Below, one piece after another: positions 27,001-35,798 of a stretch of 64,000 bases of DNA. The notes under the pieces were generated by a model, which had not been told where the DNA came from, ran no database searches, and saw nothing but the letters and a program-made list of their open reading frames with translations. A program made the position numbers and the translations under genes. Origin of the DNA: Echinicola shivajiensis. Its GTDB lineage: Bacteria; Bacteroidota; Bacteroidia; Cytophagales; Cyclobacteriaceae. Location: contig NZ_JAHHZM010000004.1 in the NCBI RefSeq assembly GCF_018642165.1, forward strand, positions 372,001 through 436,000. Direction: 5' to 3'. Numbering within the stretch: the first letter of the stretch is position 1; each line of letters starts with the position of its first letter.

Positions 27001-29120
27001 ATTGGAGAACCAAGTTTTTGGAAAGCCGTGAAGGGGAAAGTGCCGAATGGACTACTAGTAGTTTTACCTATATTCCTAATGGACCTGAAGGATGGATTCA
27101 AAGGGAATTTGCACAGCTAGGAGAAAACCAAATCGATAATATGGACTTGGACCAGCAGGCGGGACAGTGGAGATATCAAGGGACAAAGGTGGATATGAAT
27201 GTGATGACCTTCGGATCTCAAACAGAAGGGTTAAGTTATGGTCAGGTGCAGATCGAGCTGAACGGGACAGCCTATAATATCGACATGAATCTGAGAAGGT
27301 GTACCAATGGCTCCTTTGGTCTAATGGCCTTTGACCAAAGGAGTCTGGCTCCTTATTTGGTGGTGCCCTTGACCAATTTTGATGTGTTGGATGGAAAGAG
27401 CTGCGGGAAAACTCCGCAGATTATTCAAAATATTCGAAATTCCTGGATTACAGGAGAAGGTCAAACCATGCTTTTGGATTATATAGAAGGCCTAAAAGAA
27501 GGAGATTATGTCATTATATTCTCTGTGGGAGCGGTTGATTTTGAAAACTGGCCTGATGAGGCCTTCCTGAAGATGAAGGAAATCGGTGCCAATGAAGCTA
27601 CTCTGAGAAATATGCAAAACGGAGAGCCTTATATTTTATTTGGCAGAAAGGGGATGCGCCCAGGAGAAGCTCAGGAAATCTTGGCAGATAAGAGTGCAGC
27701 ATTGCCGGCAGATGAACAGGTCATTACTTTTAAAACACAGATGAAGGGTTTTTATGACCAGGGAACTGTAGCCGCTTCCAGAATAGGGCCAGCTTCCTCT
27801 TGGGATACATTTTATAATAATACGGTTCCAGGTACTTCTATTGATGTGGAGGACTTTGTTTTTGATGTTATTGGGGTGACCAAGGAAGGACATGAAGAAA
27901 TTTTGTTTGATAATATTAGGGAAGAAGAACTTAGAATTCAAGATATCAACGCAGATGCCTATCCTTACTTGAGGTTGAAATATGAAGTGCAGGATTCAGA
28001 AACTGAGATTCCTCAGCAGTTGAGGAAATGGCAAGTGAATTATACAGGCGTGCCTGAGGGCGTCTTGATTTTGCAGTCCAAAGAAAGTGAATTCCAACTG
28101 CAGGAAGGAGAGGAAGCTACGGTCAAGTTTGAATTTGTCAATATCTCCAATTATGATTTCACTGATTCCCTTACTGTTGACTATGGACTACAAAACAAGA
28201 CCAATAATACGGTTAAAAAGGAATCCTTTAAGATTCCAGCAGTAAAAGCAGGAGAAAGGTATGCCTTTGAGATTACCTTCACTTCTTTGGGTGAACCAGG
28301 TAAGAATTCCATGAATGTTTTTGCCAATCCAAGGGAATATTTGGAGCAGTCTTATAAAAATAATGTGCTGGATTTGGCGGATTATTTTATAGTGGAAAAG
28401 GATGATCAAAACCCTGTATTGGATGTCAACTTTGATGGAGCCTATATCATGGATGGTGATATAGTTTCACCAAATGTGATGATCACGGCATTGGTAAAAG
28501 ATGATAATAGCGCCCTGCTAAAACAGGATACTACAGGTATGGAAGTGTATTTGAAGCGAAGCTGTGAGGGCTGTGATTTCAAAAGAATATCATTTAGCGA
28601 TCCTGCGTTAAAATGGTTTGAGGAATCGGATAATACAGATTTCAAACTGGAGTATTTGCCAGGGCCATTGGAAGATGGCATGTACACCTTAAGGGTAAAT
28701 GCAGTGGATGCATCTGGTAATAAAGCAGGAGAAAAACCTTATGAAGTGAGTTTTGAGGTAATCAACGAATCGACCATCACCCACTTTTATCCATATCCTA
28801 ATCCTTTTAGTACCAGCGTGCGCTTTGTATTTACGGTAACAGGAATTGCTCCACCAGACCAAATCAAAATTCAAATAATGACTGTGACCGGTAAGGTTGT
28901 TCGGGAGATCCTACAGGAAGAACTCGGTCCAATTAAGATAGGAAATAATATCTCTGAGTATGCTTGGGATGGCAAGGATGAGTTTGGCGATCAATTGGCC
29001 AATGGGGTCTATATTTACCGTGTGCTTGTCAGGAAAGACGGGCAATTTGTGGAGCATAGGTCCACTGCCGGGGATAAGGCATTCAAGAAGGGCTATGGCA
29101 AGATGTATTTGTTGAGGTAG
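24093..29120 (+). CDS. porU: PorU-like type IX secretion sortase (gingipain-fold, extra-long)
   Basis: A 1675-residue cell-surface protein. Signal peptide 1-20 (AFGQ), an N-terminal beta domain, then a peptidase C25 domain with the dyad in FFGHAGTSTTD (H633) and LLMNGCDAGN (C667). This is followed by several Ig/CARDB-like modules (about 780-1560) and a C-terminal FlgD-like domain with YPYPNPFSTSVRF (about 1570) and GVYIYRVLVRKDG near the end. PorU cleaves C-terminal sorting signals from T9SS cargo and attaches the cargo to A-LPS. Known PorU proteins are near 1100-1200 residues, so this is about 500 longer and probably the 'PorU2' type. Paired with the PorV-like gene. Substrate range unknown. 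Confidence 0.88.
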   Translation: MNKVVLIFMLLLGWTQVAFGQSEWINFSQTYYKIETKTNGVYRLSYTTLSASGMNVDAIDPRNIQVFHRGKEVAIYVYGQDDGRFDSGDYIELIGERNDGSSDVKLYPEPDQMGNPYYNNHSDATAFFLTVTNGQAGKRVPNRSINPLAPEINSYRTEASQVFAEQYALGQAYSLGMHLGIYDIGQGWSGRAVTRNSNIDVSFRDLGSLANSSNVTLELGLLGRSDAPHEVTLMVGPNSDNLRLLQSVSFGPFEIYKLEADLLFSDIGADGRFVVRATPVGTAGSSDNISISYAKLIYDRQLESAPLGESTIWVAQGESKVSFPHEGDQYLAYDVSDVYQPIRLEKVESAGISSFPAGVNIGEAKILFQPEKNAIEPNVLEKVKFRNLMARSANYIILSHPSLRQPTSINTDPVKAYAAYRHSPAGGGYDTLIVTAEELYNQFNYGEKSPLGIKEFLRQFSAKYKPEFLLLLGRAYGMYNAVNSGGERYFYRDRPDLFSIQDLVPTFGYPYNDNRFVTGFDLEDPLKKTIGVGRIPARTPEQVNDYLAKVKEKDALGVSEAWQKEIIHLSGGLSAFELERYYNFLLGFKSIAESVFYGGNVTTFRKRSNTPVELINISDKVNEGVSMVTFFGHAGTSTTDIDIGFVSVDELGYDNKGRYPFLLMNGCDAGNAFGGAYTFGEDWILTPDRGATNFLAHASVGVDVYLRRYSESFYRKTLADSSLNYKAIGTIKCEVEDYFYKRYGTSAINQAHANQMVMLGDPAVKLFPADKVDYSLDENEVVFQDFNGEAINSLTDSIDLSFVVRNIGRVDLDTVDFKISRTLPDGTVIPFDTEELAPIYYRDTVHFTVPNTGLVSAGDNVFTISVNSQKAVPEMTFANNTIVINKFIESSGTQNLSPLNYAIHHQQQVELIAQVPGKSTEDRVLVMQLDVSPDFNSSWRKESRVTTRNIATWKESIGDKVSGLDSVTFYWRTKFLESREGESAEWTTSSFTYIPNGPEGWIQREFAQLGENQIDNMDLDQQAGQWRYQGTKVDMNVMTFGSQTEGLSYGQVQIELNGTAYNIDMNLRRCTNGSFGLMAFDQRSLAPYLVVPLTNFDVLDGKSCGKTPQIIQNIRNSWITGEGQTMLLDYIEGLKEGDYVIIFSVGAVDFENWPDEAFLKMKEIGANEATLRNMQNGEPYILFGRKGMRPGEAQEILADKSAALPADEQVITFKTQMKGFYDQGTVAASRIGPASSWDTFYNNTVPGTSIDVEDFVFDVIGVTKEGHEEILFDNIREEELRIQDINADAYPYLRLKYEVQDSETEIPQQLRKWQVNYTGVPEGVLILQSKESEFQLQEGEEATVKFEFVNISNYDFTDSLTVDYGLQNKTNNTVKKESFKIPAVKAGERYAFEITFTSLGEPGKNSMNVFANPREYLEQSYKNNVLDLADYFIVEKDDQNPVLDVNFDGAYIMDGDIVSPNVMITALVKDDNSALLKQDTTGMEVYLKRSCEGCDFKRISFSDPALKWFEESDNTDFKLEYLPGPLEDGMYTLRVNAVDASGNKAGEKPYEVSFEVINESTITHFYPYPNPFSTSVRFVFTVTGIAPPDQIKIQIMTVTGKVVREILQEELGPIKIGNNISEYAWDGKDEFGDQLANGVYIYRVLVRKDGQFVEHRSTAGDKAFKKGYGKMYLLR

Positions 29121-29166
29121 TCTTTGAGTCTGGAGTATTGATAAATGTGCAGATTTAACATCTCAC

Positions 29167-30363
29167 TCAAAAGCTCCATTTGCCCCGTAAAAAGTAAGAG
29201 GTAGAATAAGAGCGGAATTTATCCCTTAAGGTATCCTCTGCATAAAAGGCCTGGACAATAAAGTCTATGTCAAAATCCTGAAAAATATTCCAGGTCACAA
29301 AGGGGGAGAGAAACATGGCTTTGTTTTGTGGGAAAAGCATCGTGCCAAATCCAGTATTTACAAGAGGATGGGCCTGATAGCTGGCTTGAACGAATCCGGA
29401 ATGTTTGTAAGGAGAGAGGTTTTTTGCGGTTAAGGCACGGCTATTTAGTTGGATTAATCCTTCTGCACCCAAGTCAGTGAAGCCTGCTTCATTGAAAAGA
29501 TAAGATACGTTATAATAAAAATTTCCTATTGAATGGTCTAGGGAGATACTTCCCACAAATGCTTTTGGGTTTGCTTCAGTTTCTTCTTTTGGGTAGAAGT
29601 AAGTTAATTCTCCTTTTAAACTAGCACTGCCCAAGTTGCCGGCCCAACCTGCGCCCAGCACCCAGTTTTCCCTGCTATAACCTCCCATAAACTGGAAATC
29701 ATAATCCCATTTATTGGTCTTGTACATCAAGGCAGTGGAAAAGATGTTCAATGCTGTACTGTCCGGATTTATGGTTTTTGAAGGAAGGCTGATAGCGATT
29801 TCAATGCTGGAATTGGTTCCTGTGTAATATTCTGTTCTGAGGGCATCGATTCCTGGCCGTTCTTCGTAGTCGAAGTCAAAATAGGAATAGGCATTGAAAA
29901 TATCGTTTGGATTCCAAATGGTATTGATACCCCAATTGATCCTTTGCCGGCCTAATTTGACCGTAAGATTTTCTTTGATCCATTCCATATAAAACCGGTC
30001 AATCATCGTGTTGAGTACTACACCATTTTCGTTGATTATGGTCCAGTTTAGATCAAAGTAATAGGTGTCATAATCGATGAAGTCTTCAAAATTTTCAAGG
30101 TACTTGCTGGTTTGACCAATAAATAATCTGGTTCTCAAAGCCCCATAAAACCTGATATTCTCATTTGGAAACCATTTAAAATTGAGACGGTTATGGATGA
30201 GGTTGTCTACCAATGCACTATCTCCAATGTCGTTTATGGAGATCATTTCCTTGAGATAGCCATTGACAAAGAAGGTCTTGGGCTTTTCTTCTTGAGCAAA
30301 AATGGGGTTTTGAAGAAAGCCAAAAAATAGGCAGGTTATCAATATTTTAGCGAACCTCATCAT
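29167..30363 (-). CDS. Outer-membrane barrel protein, DUF1302-like/porin-like
   Basis: A 398-residue outer-membrane protein. Signal peptide about 1-23 (IFAQ), then amphipathic strands throughout: FYGALRTRLFIG, YFDLNWTIINENG, FYMEWIKENLTVKLGRQRINWGINTIWNPNDIFNAYSYFDFD. The GRQRINWG..WNPNDIFN block resembles the DUF1302 and related barrels that accompany lipid or lipoprotein transport loci. The final residues end in an aromatic (KWSF), as in BAM substrates. It is last in a five-gene minus-strand unit and overlaps the ATPase gene by 17 bases, so it is likely the outer-membrane exit or acceptor of that system. Function is inferred from context. Confidence 0.82.
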   Translation of the reverse strand: MMRFAKILITCLFFGFLQNPIFAQEEKPKTFFVNGYLKEMISINDIGDSALVDNLIHNRLNFKWFPNENIRFYGALRTRLFIGQTSKYLENFEDFIDYDTYYFDLNWTIINENGVVLNTMIDRFYMEWIKENLTVKLGRQRINWGINTIWNPNDIFNAYSYFDFDYEERPGIDALRTEYYTGTNSSIEIAISLPSKTINPDSTALNIFSTALMYKTNKWDYDFQFMGGYSRENWVLGAGWAGNLGSASLKGELTYFYPKEETEANPKAFVGSISLDHSIGNFYYNVSYLFNEAGFTDLGAEGLIQLNSRALTAKNLSPYKHSGFVQASYQAHPLVNTGFGTMLFPQNKAMFLSPFVTWNIFQDFDIDFIVQAFYAEDTLRDKFRSYSTSYFLRGKWSF

Positions 30364-31051
30364 ATTTGATCATCCCATCTTCCAAGGTGACTACCCTTCT
30401 GGCCTTGTCAATGACCCTTTGGTCATGGGTGGAGAAAATGAAGGTCATATTTTCTTCACGGTTCATTCGGGCCATCATATCCAACAAATTTCCTGCAGAG
30501 GCCGAGTCAAGGTTAGCAGTAGGCTCATCTGCTAGAATAAATTTCGGCCTTGAAGCCAATGCCCTGATTACTGCTACCCGCTGCTGTTGTCCTCCCGATA
30601 ATTCTGATGGGCGGACTTTGGCCTTATCTTCCAAGCCAACTTCCTTCAGAAGTTTCATGGCTCTTTCTTCCATTTCCTTTTCGGATTTTTTTTGTAGCAA
30701 CATGATAAATTCCACATTTTCTTTAGCTGTGAGCACGGGGATGAGATTGTATTGCTGAAAAACAAAACCAATATGGTGAAGCCTAAAGTCTATTAGCTCA
30801 GACTCCTTAAGCTTTGAAATGTCCGTGCCTCCTATAATGACCTTTCCCTTGCTTGGATTATCTAGGCCTCCTATGATATTTAACAGCGTAGTTTTTCCTG
30901 AGCCTGAGGGGCCAACAATTGCTGTAAACTCACCCTCTTCCACCAATAGGTCTACATCCTTTAAGGCTTGTACAGGAATCTTCGACTCATGGTAGGTCTT
31001 CGCTACATTTTCAGTTTTTATAACAATTTTTTTAGCTACTGTTGTTTCCAT
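30347..31051 (-). CDS. ABC transporter ATP-binding protein, LolD/MacB type
   Basis: A 234-residue nucleotide-binding subunit. Walker A GPSGSGKTT (47-55), the LolD/MacB-type Q-loop segment FVFQQYNLIPVLTAKENV, signature LSGGQQQRVAVIRAL, Walker B FILADEPTANLD and switch STHD are all intact. This subfamily powers FtsX-type permeases that move lipoproteins or peptides by mechanotransmission rather than channel transport. It lies 11 bases downstream of the second permease gene and overlaps the barrel gene, consistent with one complex. Confidence 0.95.
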   Translation of the reverse strand: METTVAKKIVIKTENVAKTYHESKIPVQALKDVDLLVEEGEFTAIVGPSGSGKTTLLNIIGGLDNPSKGKVIIGGTDISKLKESELIDFRLHHIGFVFQQYNLIPVLTAKENVEFIMLLQKKSEKEMEERAMKLLKEVGLEDKAKVRPSELSGGQQQRVAVIRALASRPKFILADEPTANLDSASAGNLLDMMARMNREENMTFIFSTHDQRVIDKARRVVTLEDGMIKYDEVR

Positions 31052-31062
31052 ATCCGGGTCAT

Positions 31063-32283
31063 TTAAACTGTATGCAGGGCTTTGGTTGGATTGAGCTGAA
31101 TGGCTTTGTAAGCAGGATAAAGCGCTCCAATTAGCGCAGTAATAATCACTCCAATCGTAACAAATATATAGGTGTTGTTTTCAATGCTTGGGTACAAAAT
31201 ACTGTCATAACCATAGGCTTTTAATCCTTCAGAATAGGCGCTTAAATCAATGCCGTGGATGCCTAACCAGTTCATGGTGATTAATCCAATGATGATTCCC
31301 AATGGCCCACCGACCAAGGAAAGGAAGACTGTTTCAATCACTATCATCATATAAACTCGCCATTTGTTCATCCCAATGGCCATCAACATGCCTAACTCCC
31401 TATATCGCTCCAATACCGACATCAGCATGGTATTGATGATTCCAAAAATTAAGGCAGTCATAATAATCCCAAAGAGGACCCATAGGAAACTATCGGTCAT
31501 GGAAAGGAAGAGCTCTAATTCAGGCGCAATAGTTCTCCAAGATTCTATTAGCAGGTTTGGGTGCTCCTGTTTGAGCTCATCCATTAAGGGAACTTCATAA
31601 TCAGGGCTGGAAAGAAAAATGGCTATTTCATGAATGTTTTGGCCTATTCCTGCAATCCGGTTCAGGTCTTCCATCTTTACAAATGCCGTGGCTTTATTGA
31701 TGCTGGGAGAGGTGGTTTCTATCAGTCCTGCGACCCGAAATGCCCCAGCTACCAAATTATTTTCTTCATCCTGAAAAGTCAGGACTATTTTGGAGTTAAC
31801 GTTCACCTTTAGTTCCTCGGCCAACTCATTTCCGATTACAACAGGATTTCTCAGTTTGGATTCAAAATAGGTACCTGCTGTTAGCAGAGAGTCATGGTGG
31901 GTGACCCGTTTTTCCAATTCAGGGATGATGCCATAAATGCGGACTCCATTGGCTTTTCTGGTCGATGAAATCATTCCATTGGCTAAGCTTCTGGGGGAAA
32001 TCGCTGCAATCCTCGGGTCGGATGATATTGACTTTTCAAGAGAAAGCCCATTGGGAATGGAGTAAACGATATTATAGTCCTGCTTGAACTTTGGATGGTG
32101 GATTTGTATATGGGAAATTTCATGTTCAATAGCTCCATTGATATAGGAAACAGTGAATCCATTCATAAAGCCCAACATAAAAAGCAAGGCCCAGATGCCC
32201 ACGACAATAGAGCCAATGACCACTAGGCTGCGTCCTCTGTTCCTCCAGACATTTCTCCAGGCTATTTTGGTTAACATATTCAT
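31063..32283 (-). CDS. ABC transporter permease, FtsX/LolC-E type (second copy)
   Basis: A 406-residue permease of the FtsX family with one N-terminal membrane helix (about 18-42), a large periplasmic core (about 45-265) and three C-terminal helices (about 270-295, 320-345 and 370-395). The N-terminal IAWRNVWRNRGRS and the C-terminal NTMLMSVLERYRELGMLMAIG coupling-helix motif are characteristic. It is a paralogue of the next permease upstream; the two stop/start codons abut (TAA then ATG). A LolC/LolE-like heterodimer with the ATPase is the natural model. Cargo unknown. Confidence 0.92.
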   Translation of the reverse strand: MNMLTKIAWRNVWRNRGRSLVVIGSIVVGIWALLFMLGFMNGFTVSYINGAIEHEISHIQIHHPKFKQDYNIVYSIPNGLSLEKSISSDPRIAAISPRSLANGMISSTRKANGVRIYGIIPELEKRVTHHDSLLTAGTYFESKLRNPVVIGNELAEELKVNVNSKIVLTFQDEENNLVAGAFRVAGLIETTSPSINKATAFVKMEDLNRIAGIGQNIHEIAIFLSSPDYEVPLMDELKQEHPNLLIESWRTIAPELELFLSMTDSFLWVLFGIIMTALIFGIINTMLMSVLERYRELGMLMAIGMNKWRVYMMIVIETVFLSLVGGPLGIIIGLITMNWLGIHGIDLSAYSEGLKAYGYDSILYPSIENNTYIFVTIGVIITALIGALYPAYKAIQLNPTKALHTV

Positions 32284-33507
32284 TTACCTTCCCTCTCTCA
32301 TTGCATTTACAGGATCTAGTTTCCAAATTTTATATAGAGGGTATCCACCTAACACCAAGGCCATAAAAAACACCACCCAGGCCTGACTGGTAAATACTAC
32401 AGGATCTAGACTGAAAACATAGACCGGTTCAATTCCAAATTTTTCGAAAGCCTCTTTATATTCATCCGCCAAAGTGATTGGATGGTGATAGAAATAGCTG
32501 ATCACAGGCATGCTTAAGGCAAAGCCCGCCAATACAGCGATCATCGCCAGCATGATGATTTCTGCAAATACGATCAATTGCAGTTTGTACCTTCTCATTC
32601 CTATAGAAAGCAAGACCCCAAATTCATATAAACGTTCAGTTGTCATCATCAGAAATGTACCGAACATACCGAAGCCGATAACCACATAAAGTAACATTAA
32701 CATGATAATTCCGGAAATATTATCCACTTCTATTCCCTGAATCAACTCTGGCATCATTATTCTCCAATTCATTATTTCTAATGCGGTGGTATCTACCTCT
32801 TGTCGTAAACTAGTCTCTATGGAGCTGACATGTTTGGGATGCTCAGTGACCACGGCCAAGGCTGTAAGCAGCTGCTCAGCCCCATAGAAATATTGGGCTG
32901 CAGGCAAGGGCATGAAAACCACTTGATTGGTGAGCAAGGGCAGGCCAAATTGTACAAGGCCGCTAACAGCATATTTTCCTGCCGCATTTACCCCATGGTA
33001 ACCTTGACTGATCAATACTATGGTATCACCCACAGAAAGCTTCAGGTATTCTGCCAGCCCTGTTCCAACCAGTACATGCTCTTCATCAATTTCAAAGGGC
33101 TTACCTTGGACAATCTTATCTTCGACATTGGTGAGCGACACTTCTTTCTGAGGGTCAATACCTATGACCAATGCCCCTTTGGTCTGGTTTTGATAGGAGG
33201 CGAGAGCAAAGGACTCCAGCCTTGGGACAGCTGCCTCTACATCTTCGATTGCTGCAACTTTTTCCAGTAAGTTTGAAGGTGGGGAGAAGGCATTGTCTAT
33301 CACTTGTTCGTCCCAATATCCTTTTTGATGGATCTGAATATAACCAGTTAAAAAGCGCACGCTATTATCAATCATCCTTTCATAGGAGCCTAATTGCATG
33401 GATCGCATGAGGCTGGACAAGATGACTGCAAAAGCAATACTGACGATGGTGATTATTGTCCTTCGTTTATTCCTCCAAATATTTCGCCAGGCCAGTTTTA
33501 ATAGCAT
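32284..33507 (-). CDS. ABC transporter permease, FtsX/LolC-E type (first copy)
   Basis: A 407-residue FtsX-type permease with the same plan as its partner: LAWRNIWRNKRRT at the N-terminus, helix about 15-35, a periplasmic core, then helices near 270-295, 320-345 and 370-395, with TTERLYEFGVLLSIG as coupling segment. Its ATG overlaps the stop of the LolA-like gene by one base (TGATG). Two non-identical permeases sharing one ATPase match the LolCDE architecture. In E. coli LolC binds LolA and LolE binds lipoprotein; which copy does which here cannot be read. Confidence 0.92.
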   Translation of the reverse strand: MLLKLAWRNIWRNKRRTIITIVSIAFAVILSSLMRSMQLGSYERMIDNSVRFLTGYIQIHQKGYWDEQVIDNAFSPPSNLLEKVAAIEDVEAAVPRLESFALASYQNQTKGALVIGIDPQKEVSLTNVEDKIVQGKPFEIDEEHVLVGTGLAEYLKLSVGDTIVLISQGYHGVNAAGKYAVSGLVQFGLPLLTNQVVFMPLPAAQYFYGAEQLLTALAVVTEHPKHVSSIETSLRQEVDTTALEIMNWRIMMPELIQGIEVDNISGIIMLMLLYVVIGFGMFGTFLMMTTERLYEFGVLLSIGMRRYKLQLIVFAEIIMLAMIAVLAGFALSMPVISYFYHHPITLADEYKEAFEKFGIEPVYVFSLDPVVFTSQAWVVFFMALVLGGYPLYKIWKLDPVNAMREGR

Positions 33508-34247
33508 CAGCGTATGCGTTTCATTTTTTGAATAGAGAAAAAGCTTTCATTGATGTCGATATCAAAATCAATATCATTATAGATAATCACTGTTCTTTGG
33601 TCAGGGTCTTCAGCAGGGATCATATCCATTTTACTGGGAATAAGTCTGCCATCCATTTCCTTGATGTCTGATAGGACCATGGTGTTGACAAGAAAATCAT
33701 CCTCATCATAATAACGGATAAGCAGTTCTATATAATCCTCTTTGGAAACAAATAGCTCAATAGCGCCCCATACCACTGCGGCTCCCTCTTTTGGGACCAG
33801 TTCCAGCTTCCAGCAATCATAATTATTGATGGTGGTATCCCCTTTGAGAAAATGGTTGTAATCAAAAACCACTGAAGATTCTTTCACCAGATCATCATTG
33901 GTAAAATCTGAGCCCATCCAGGATTGGCTCATCATAGAAGGTGGGAGTTTTACCACCCTGTCAATGGTGGGCTGCCAGTTCCATATTTCTTTGTCTCGCT
34001 TGAGGAAAGCGGTCCCCTGATCCCTAGCGGGGCTGGTTATTAAGATGAGGGAATAGTCTGTCCCTAAGCTCCAGCCTTTCATGGAAATCTCCCTTGACCA
34101 ATCTGGCCGGATAATCTTCATGGTCATATTGGATGAAGAGGACTTACCCCTCATTTTTTGGTCGACCTTCTTGATGATCTCAGTGGCATCCTGAGCAGCG
34201 AGCAAGAGAGGGGCAAAAAGGAAAAAGAGGCAAAATATAGCTTTCAT
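33507..34247 (-). CDS. Outer-membrane lipoprotein-sorting (LolA-like) protein
   Basis: A 246-residue periplasmic protein of the LolA-like 'outer membrane lipoprotein-sorting' family. Signal peptide about 1-18 (LLLAAQ), then ATEIIKKVDQKMRGKSSSSNMTMKI, GTAFLKRDKEIWNWQPTIDRVVKLPPSMMSQSWMGSDFTNDDL, and CWKLELVPKE, all typical of this larger LolA-like group, which is distinct from classical LolA. The hydrophobic groove of such proteins binds acyl chains. First gene of the unit; the ATG at 34247 is used because longer versions would put 13 residues before the signal peptide. It probably carries lipid or lipoprotein between the permeases and the barrel. Confidence 0.88.
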   Translation of the reverse strand: MKAIFCLFFLFAPLLLAAQDATEIIKKVDQKMRGKSSSSNMTMKIIRPDWSREISMKGWSLGTDYSLILITSPARDQGTAFLKRDKEIWNWQPTIDRVVKLPPSMMSQSWMGSDFTNDDLVKESSVVFDYNHFLKGDTTINNYDCWKLELVPKEGAAVVWGAIELFVSKEDYIELLIRYYDEDDFLVNTMVLSDIKEMDGRLIPSKMDMIPAEDPDQRTVIIYNDIDFDIDINESFFSIQKMKRIR

Positions 34248-34515
34248 AAAAATGAAGTTATAACCTGTCTGATTGGTCATGATCATAATTTAATGATTCC
34301 ATATTCATGTTCCAATAGAATCCTTAAGGATTTAGGCCACTGTCAATATGTTATGGAAAAGTGTTTTCAGAAATAGATTGATAGGGTTTGGGATATTATT
34401 TTTATATCGCTAAAACCTGTTTGGTTTTTGGCATGATTATTATCTTTTCTAACTAAGATTGCTCAACAGGCAATGAATTAAGATTTTTGGCCTAAAAACA
34501 TAATCAATAGCAGAA

Positions 34516-35160
34516 ATGAAAAAATATTGGATCTTTGTACTTTTATTTATTGGTGTATCGAAATTGGCCATTGGACAGTCTATCCAACGAGATTTTTTTG
34601 GTGACCTAGAGTATGTCTCCAGAAATGGTGATTTTAAGGCAAAACTGGACAGAGATGTTTTTAAAAGCTTGGTTTATACTGATGACAATGGAAATAAAGT
34701 GACTTTTGAGAAAGAATACCTTGATGAAATATATGGAGATATTTTAAAAACAGAAGAGGAGGAAAGGGATTTTCTTTTGAATTTGGTGAGAAAGTATAAA
34801 AGGGAAGAAGGATATGTCGTAAAGTATACCATAGATGTTTTTGACAGAATGGTTATAGAAGATAACCGGGAAAATAAATTGGTAGAAGGAAAAGATGTAC
34901 ACGGGAATTATATCCGTGAGGAAAAGAGGAATGGTCGCCGGATATATGTCAAGAAGGAATTGGATGGTGGTTTATTATTGGAAATGGATAAGGAAAAGGC
35001 TTCTTTGAGGAAAAATATATTTGATAAATGGGTATACCAAGATAGCAGGGGTAATAAGTTGGAGTTTAGTGGAGCCACATGGAAAGCCTTAAATGATCGG
35101 TATGGCAATAATGAAGAAATATTCAACTTTTTTACCAATGAACTGCTTTATCAGAATTAA
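34516..35160 (+). CDS. Secreted protein of unknown function
   Basis: A 214-residue protein with a signal peptide (about 1-20, AIGQ). The mature part is charged and repetitive: the unit V/WVYxDxxGNKxxF occurs near residues 49-62 (VYTDDNGNKVTF) and 173-186 (VYQDSRGNKLEF), with related units between, pointing to an internal beta-hairpin repeat (about four copies) akin to short repeats in Bacteroidota surface proteins. I do not recognise a family. It diverges from the Lol-like unit, and two further unknown genes follow on the same strand. Confidence 0.7.
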   Translation: MKKYWIFVLLFIGVSKLAIGQSIQRDFFGDLEYVSRNGDFKAKLDRDVFKSLVYTDDNGNKVTFEKEYLDEIYGDILKTEEEERDFLLNLVRKYKREEGYVVKYTIDVFDRMVIEDNRENKLVEGKDVHGNYIREEKRNGRRIYVKKELDGGLLLEMDKEKASLRKNIFDKWVYQDSRGNKLEFSGATWKALNDRYGNNEEIFNFFTNELLYQN

Positions 35161-35231
35161 TTGAAGCAGGAGAATTGCATTAATTTATTGCTTGCTTTCT
35201 TTTGTTACATTGTTTTAGTTAAGTTATAATC

Positions 35232-35741
35232 ATGTTAGTTCGCTTTAAGTTATTGATGACTTTTTTGGTCATCTTCTTTTTTTTCAGTTTTATAAATTTA
35301 CCTCATGATTTTGAGGTCTTGGAAGGGGATTTGTTTTTTCAGCATATTTCTATGATGAGCCTTTATGGAATAACGGATAAACAATTTTATCAGTTTGAGA
35401 ATGAAATTGACAGTATATTATCAAGTGGCAATGCTCAGCCACATGAAATGGAATTATACCAACATTTTGATCGGTTGAGAGGAAAGGGCTTGTTAAGAAA
35501 TCCATATGTATTTCTCCGGCTGGAGCCAGATTCTGTTATGGCCGTTTATCTTTCGGAAAGCCAATATGAAAAAGTCGAAGATTATCGGCTTCAGGAATTG
35601 ATCAAAGCGCATCAAAAAGTTTCCTTGAAGTTGTTGGTTGAGAAACTTGACGAAAGGGTCTACTATAGTGATAGCATTATTTCAGCGAACAAAGTTTATG
35701 GCCAGACTTATCCAGAAAATGAGGTTATTGAAAACTTGTGA
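35232..35741 (+). CDS. Hypothetical protein with N-terminal hydrophobic segment
   Basis: A 169-residue protein. A hydrophobic stretch (about 7-20) looks like an uncleaved signal-anchor or signal peptide. The rest is soluble and helical, with many Glu, Gln and Tyr residues and no recognised motif. It lies 71 bases after the secreted-protein gene and 57 bases before another unknown gene. Coding is supported by the clean open frame and typical codon use; no homology is claimed. Confidence 0.6.
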   Translation: MLVRFKLLMTFLVIFFFFSFINLPHDFEVLEGDLFFQHISMMSLYGITDKQFYQFENEIDSILSSGNAQPHEMELYQHFDRLRGKGLLRNPYVFLRLEPDSVMAVYLSESQYEKVEDYRLQELIKAHQKVSLKLLVEKLDERVYYSDSIISANKVYGQTYPENEVIENL

Positions 35742-35798
35742 AAGAGGATAATTAAGAGTTAATAGTGGTTTTATTCAATTTATGATCCTTTAAAAATT

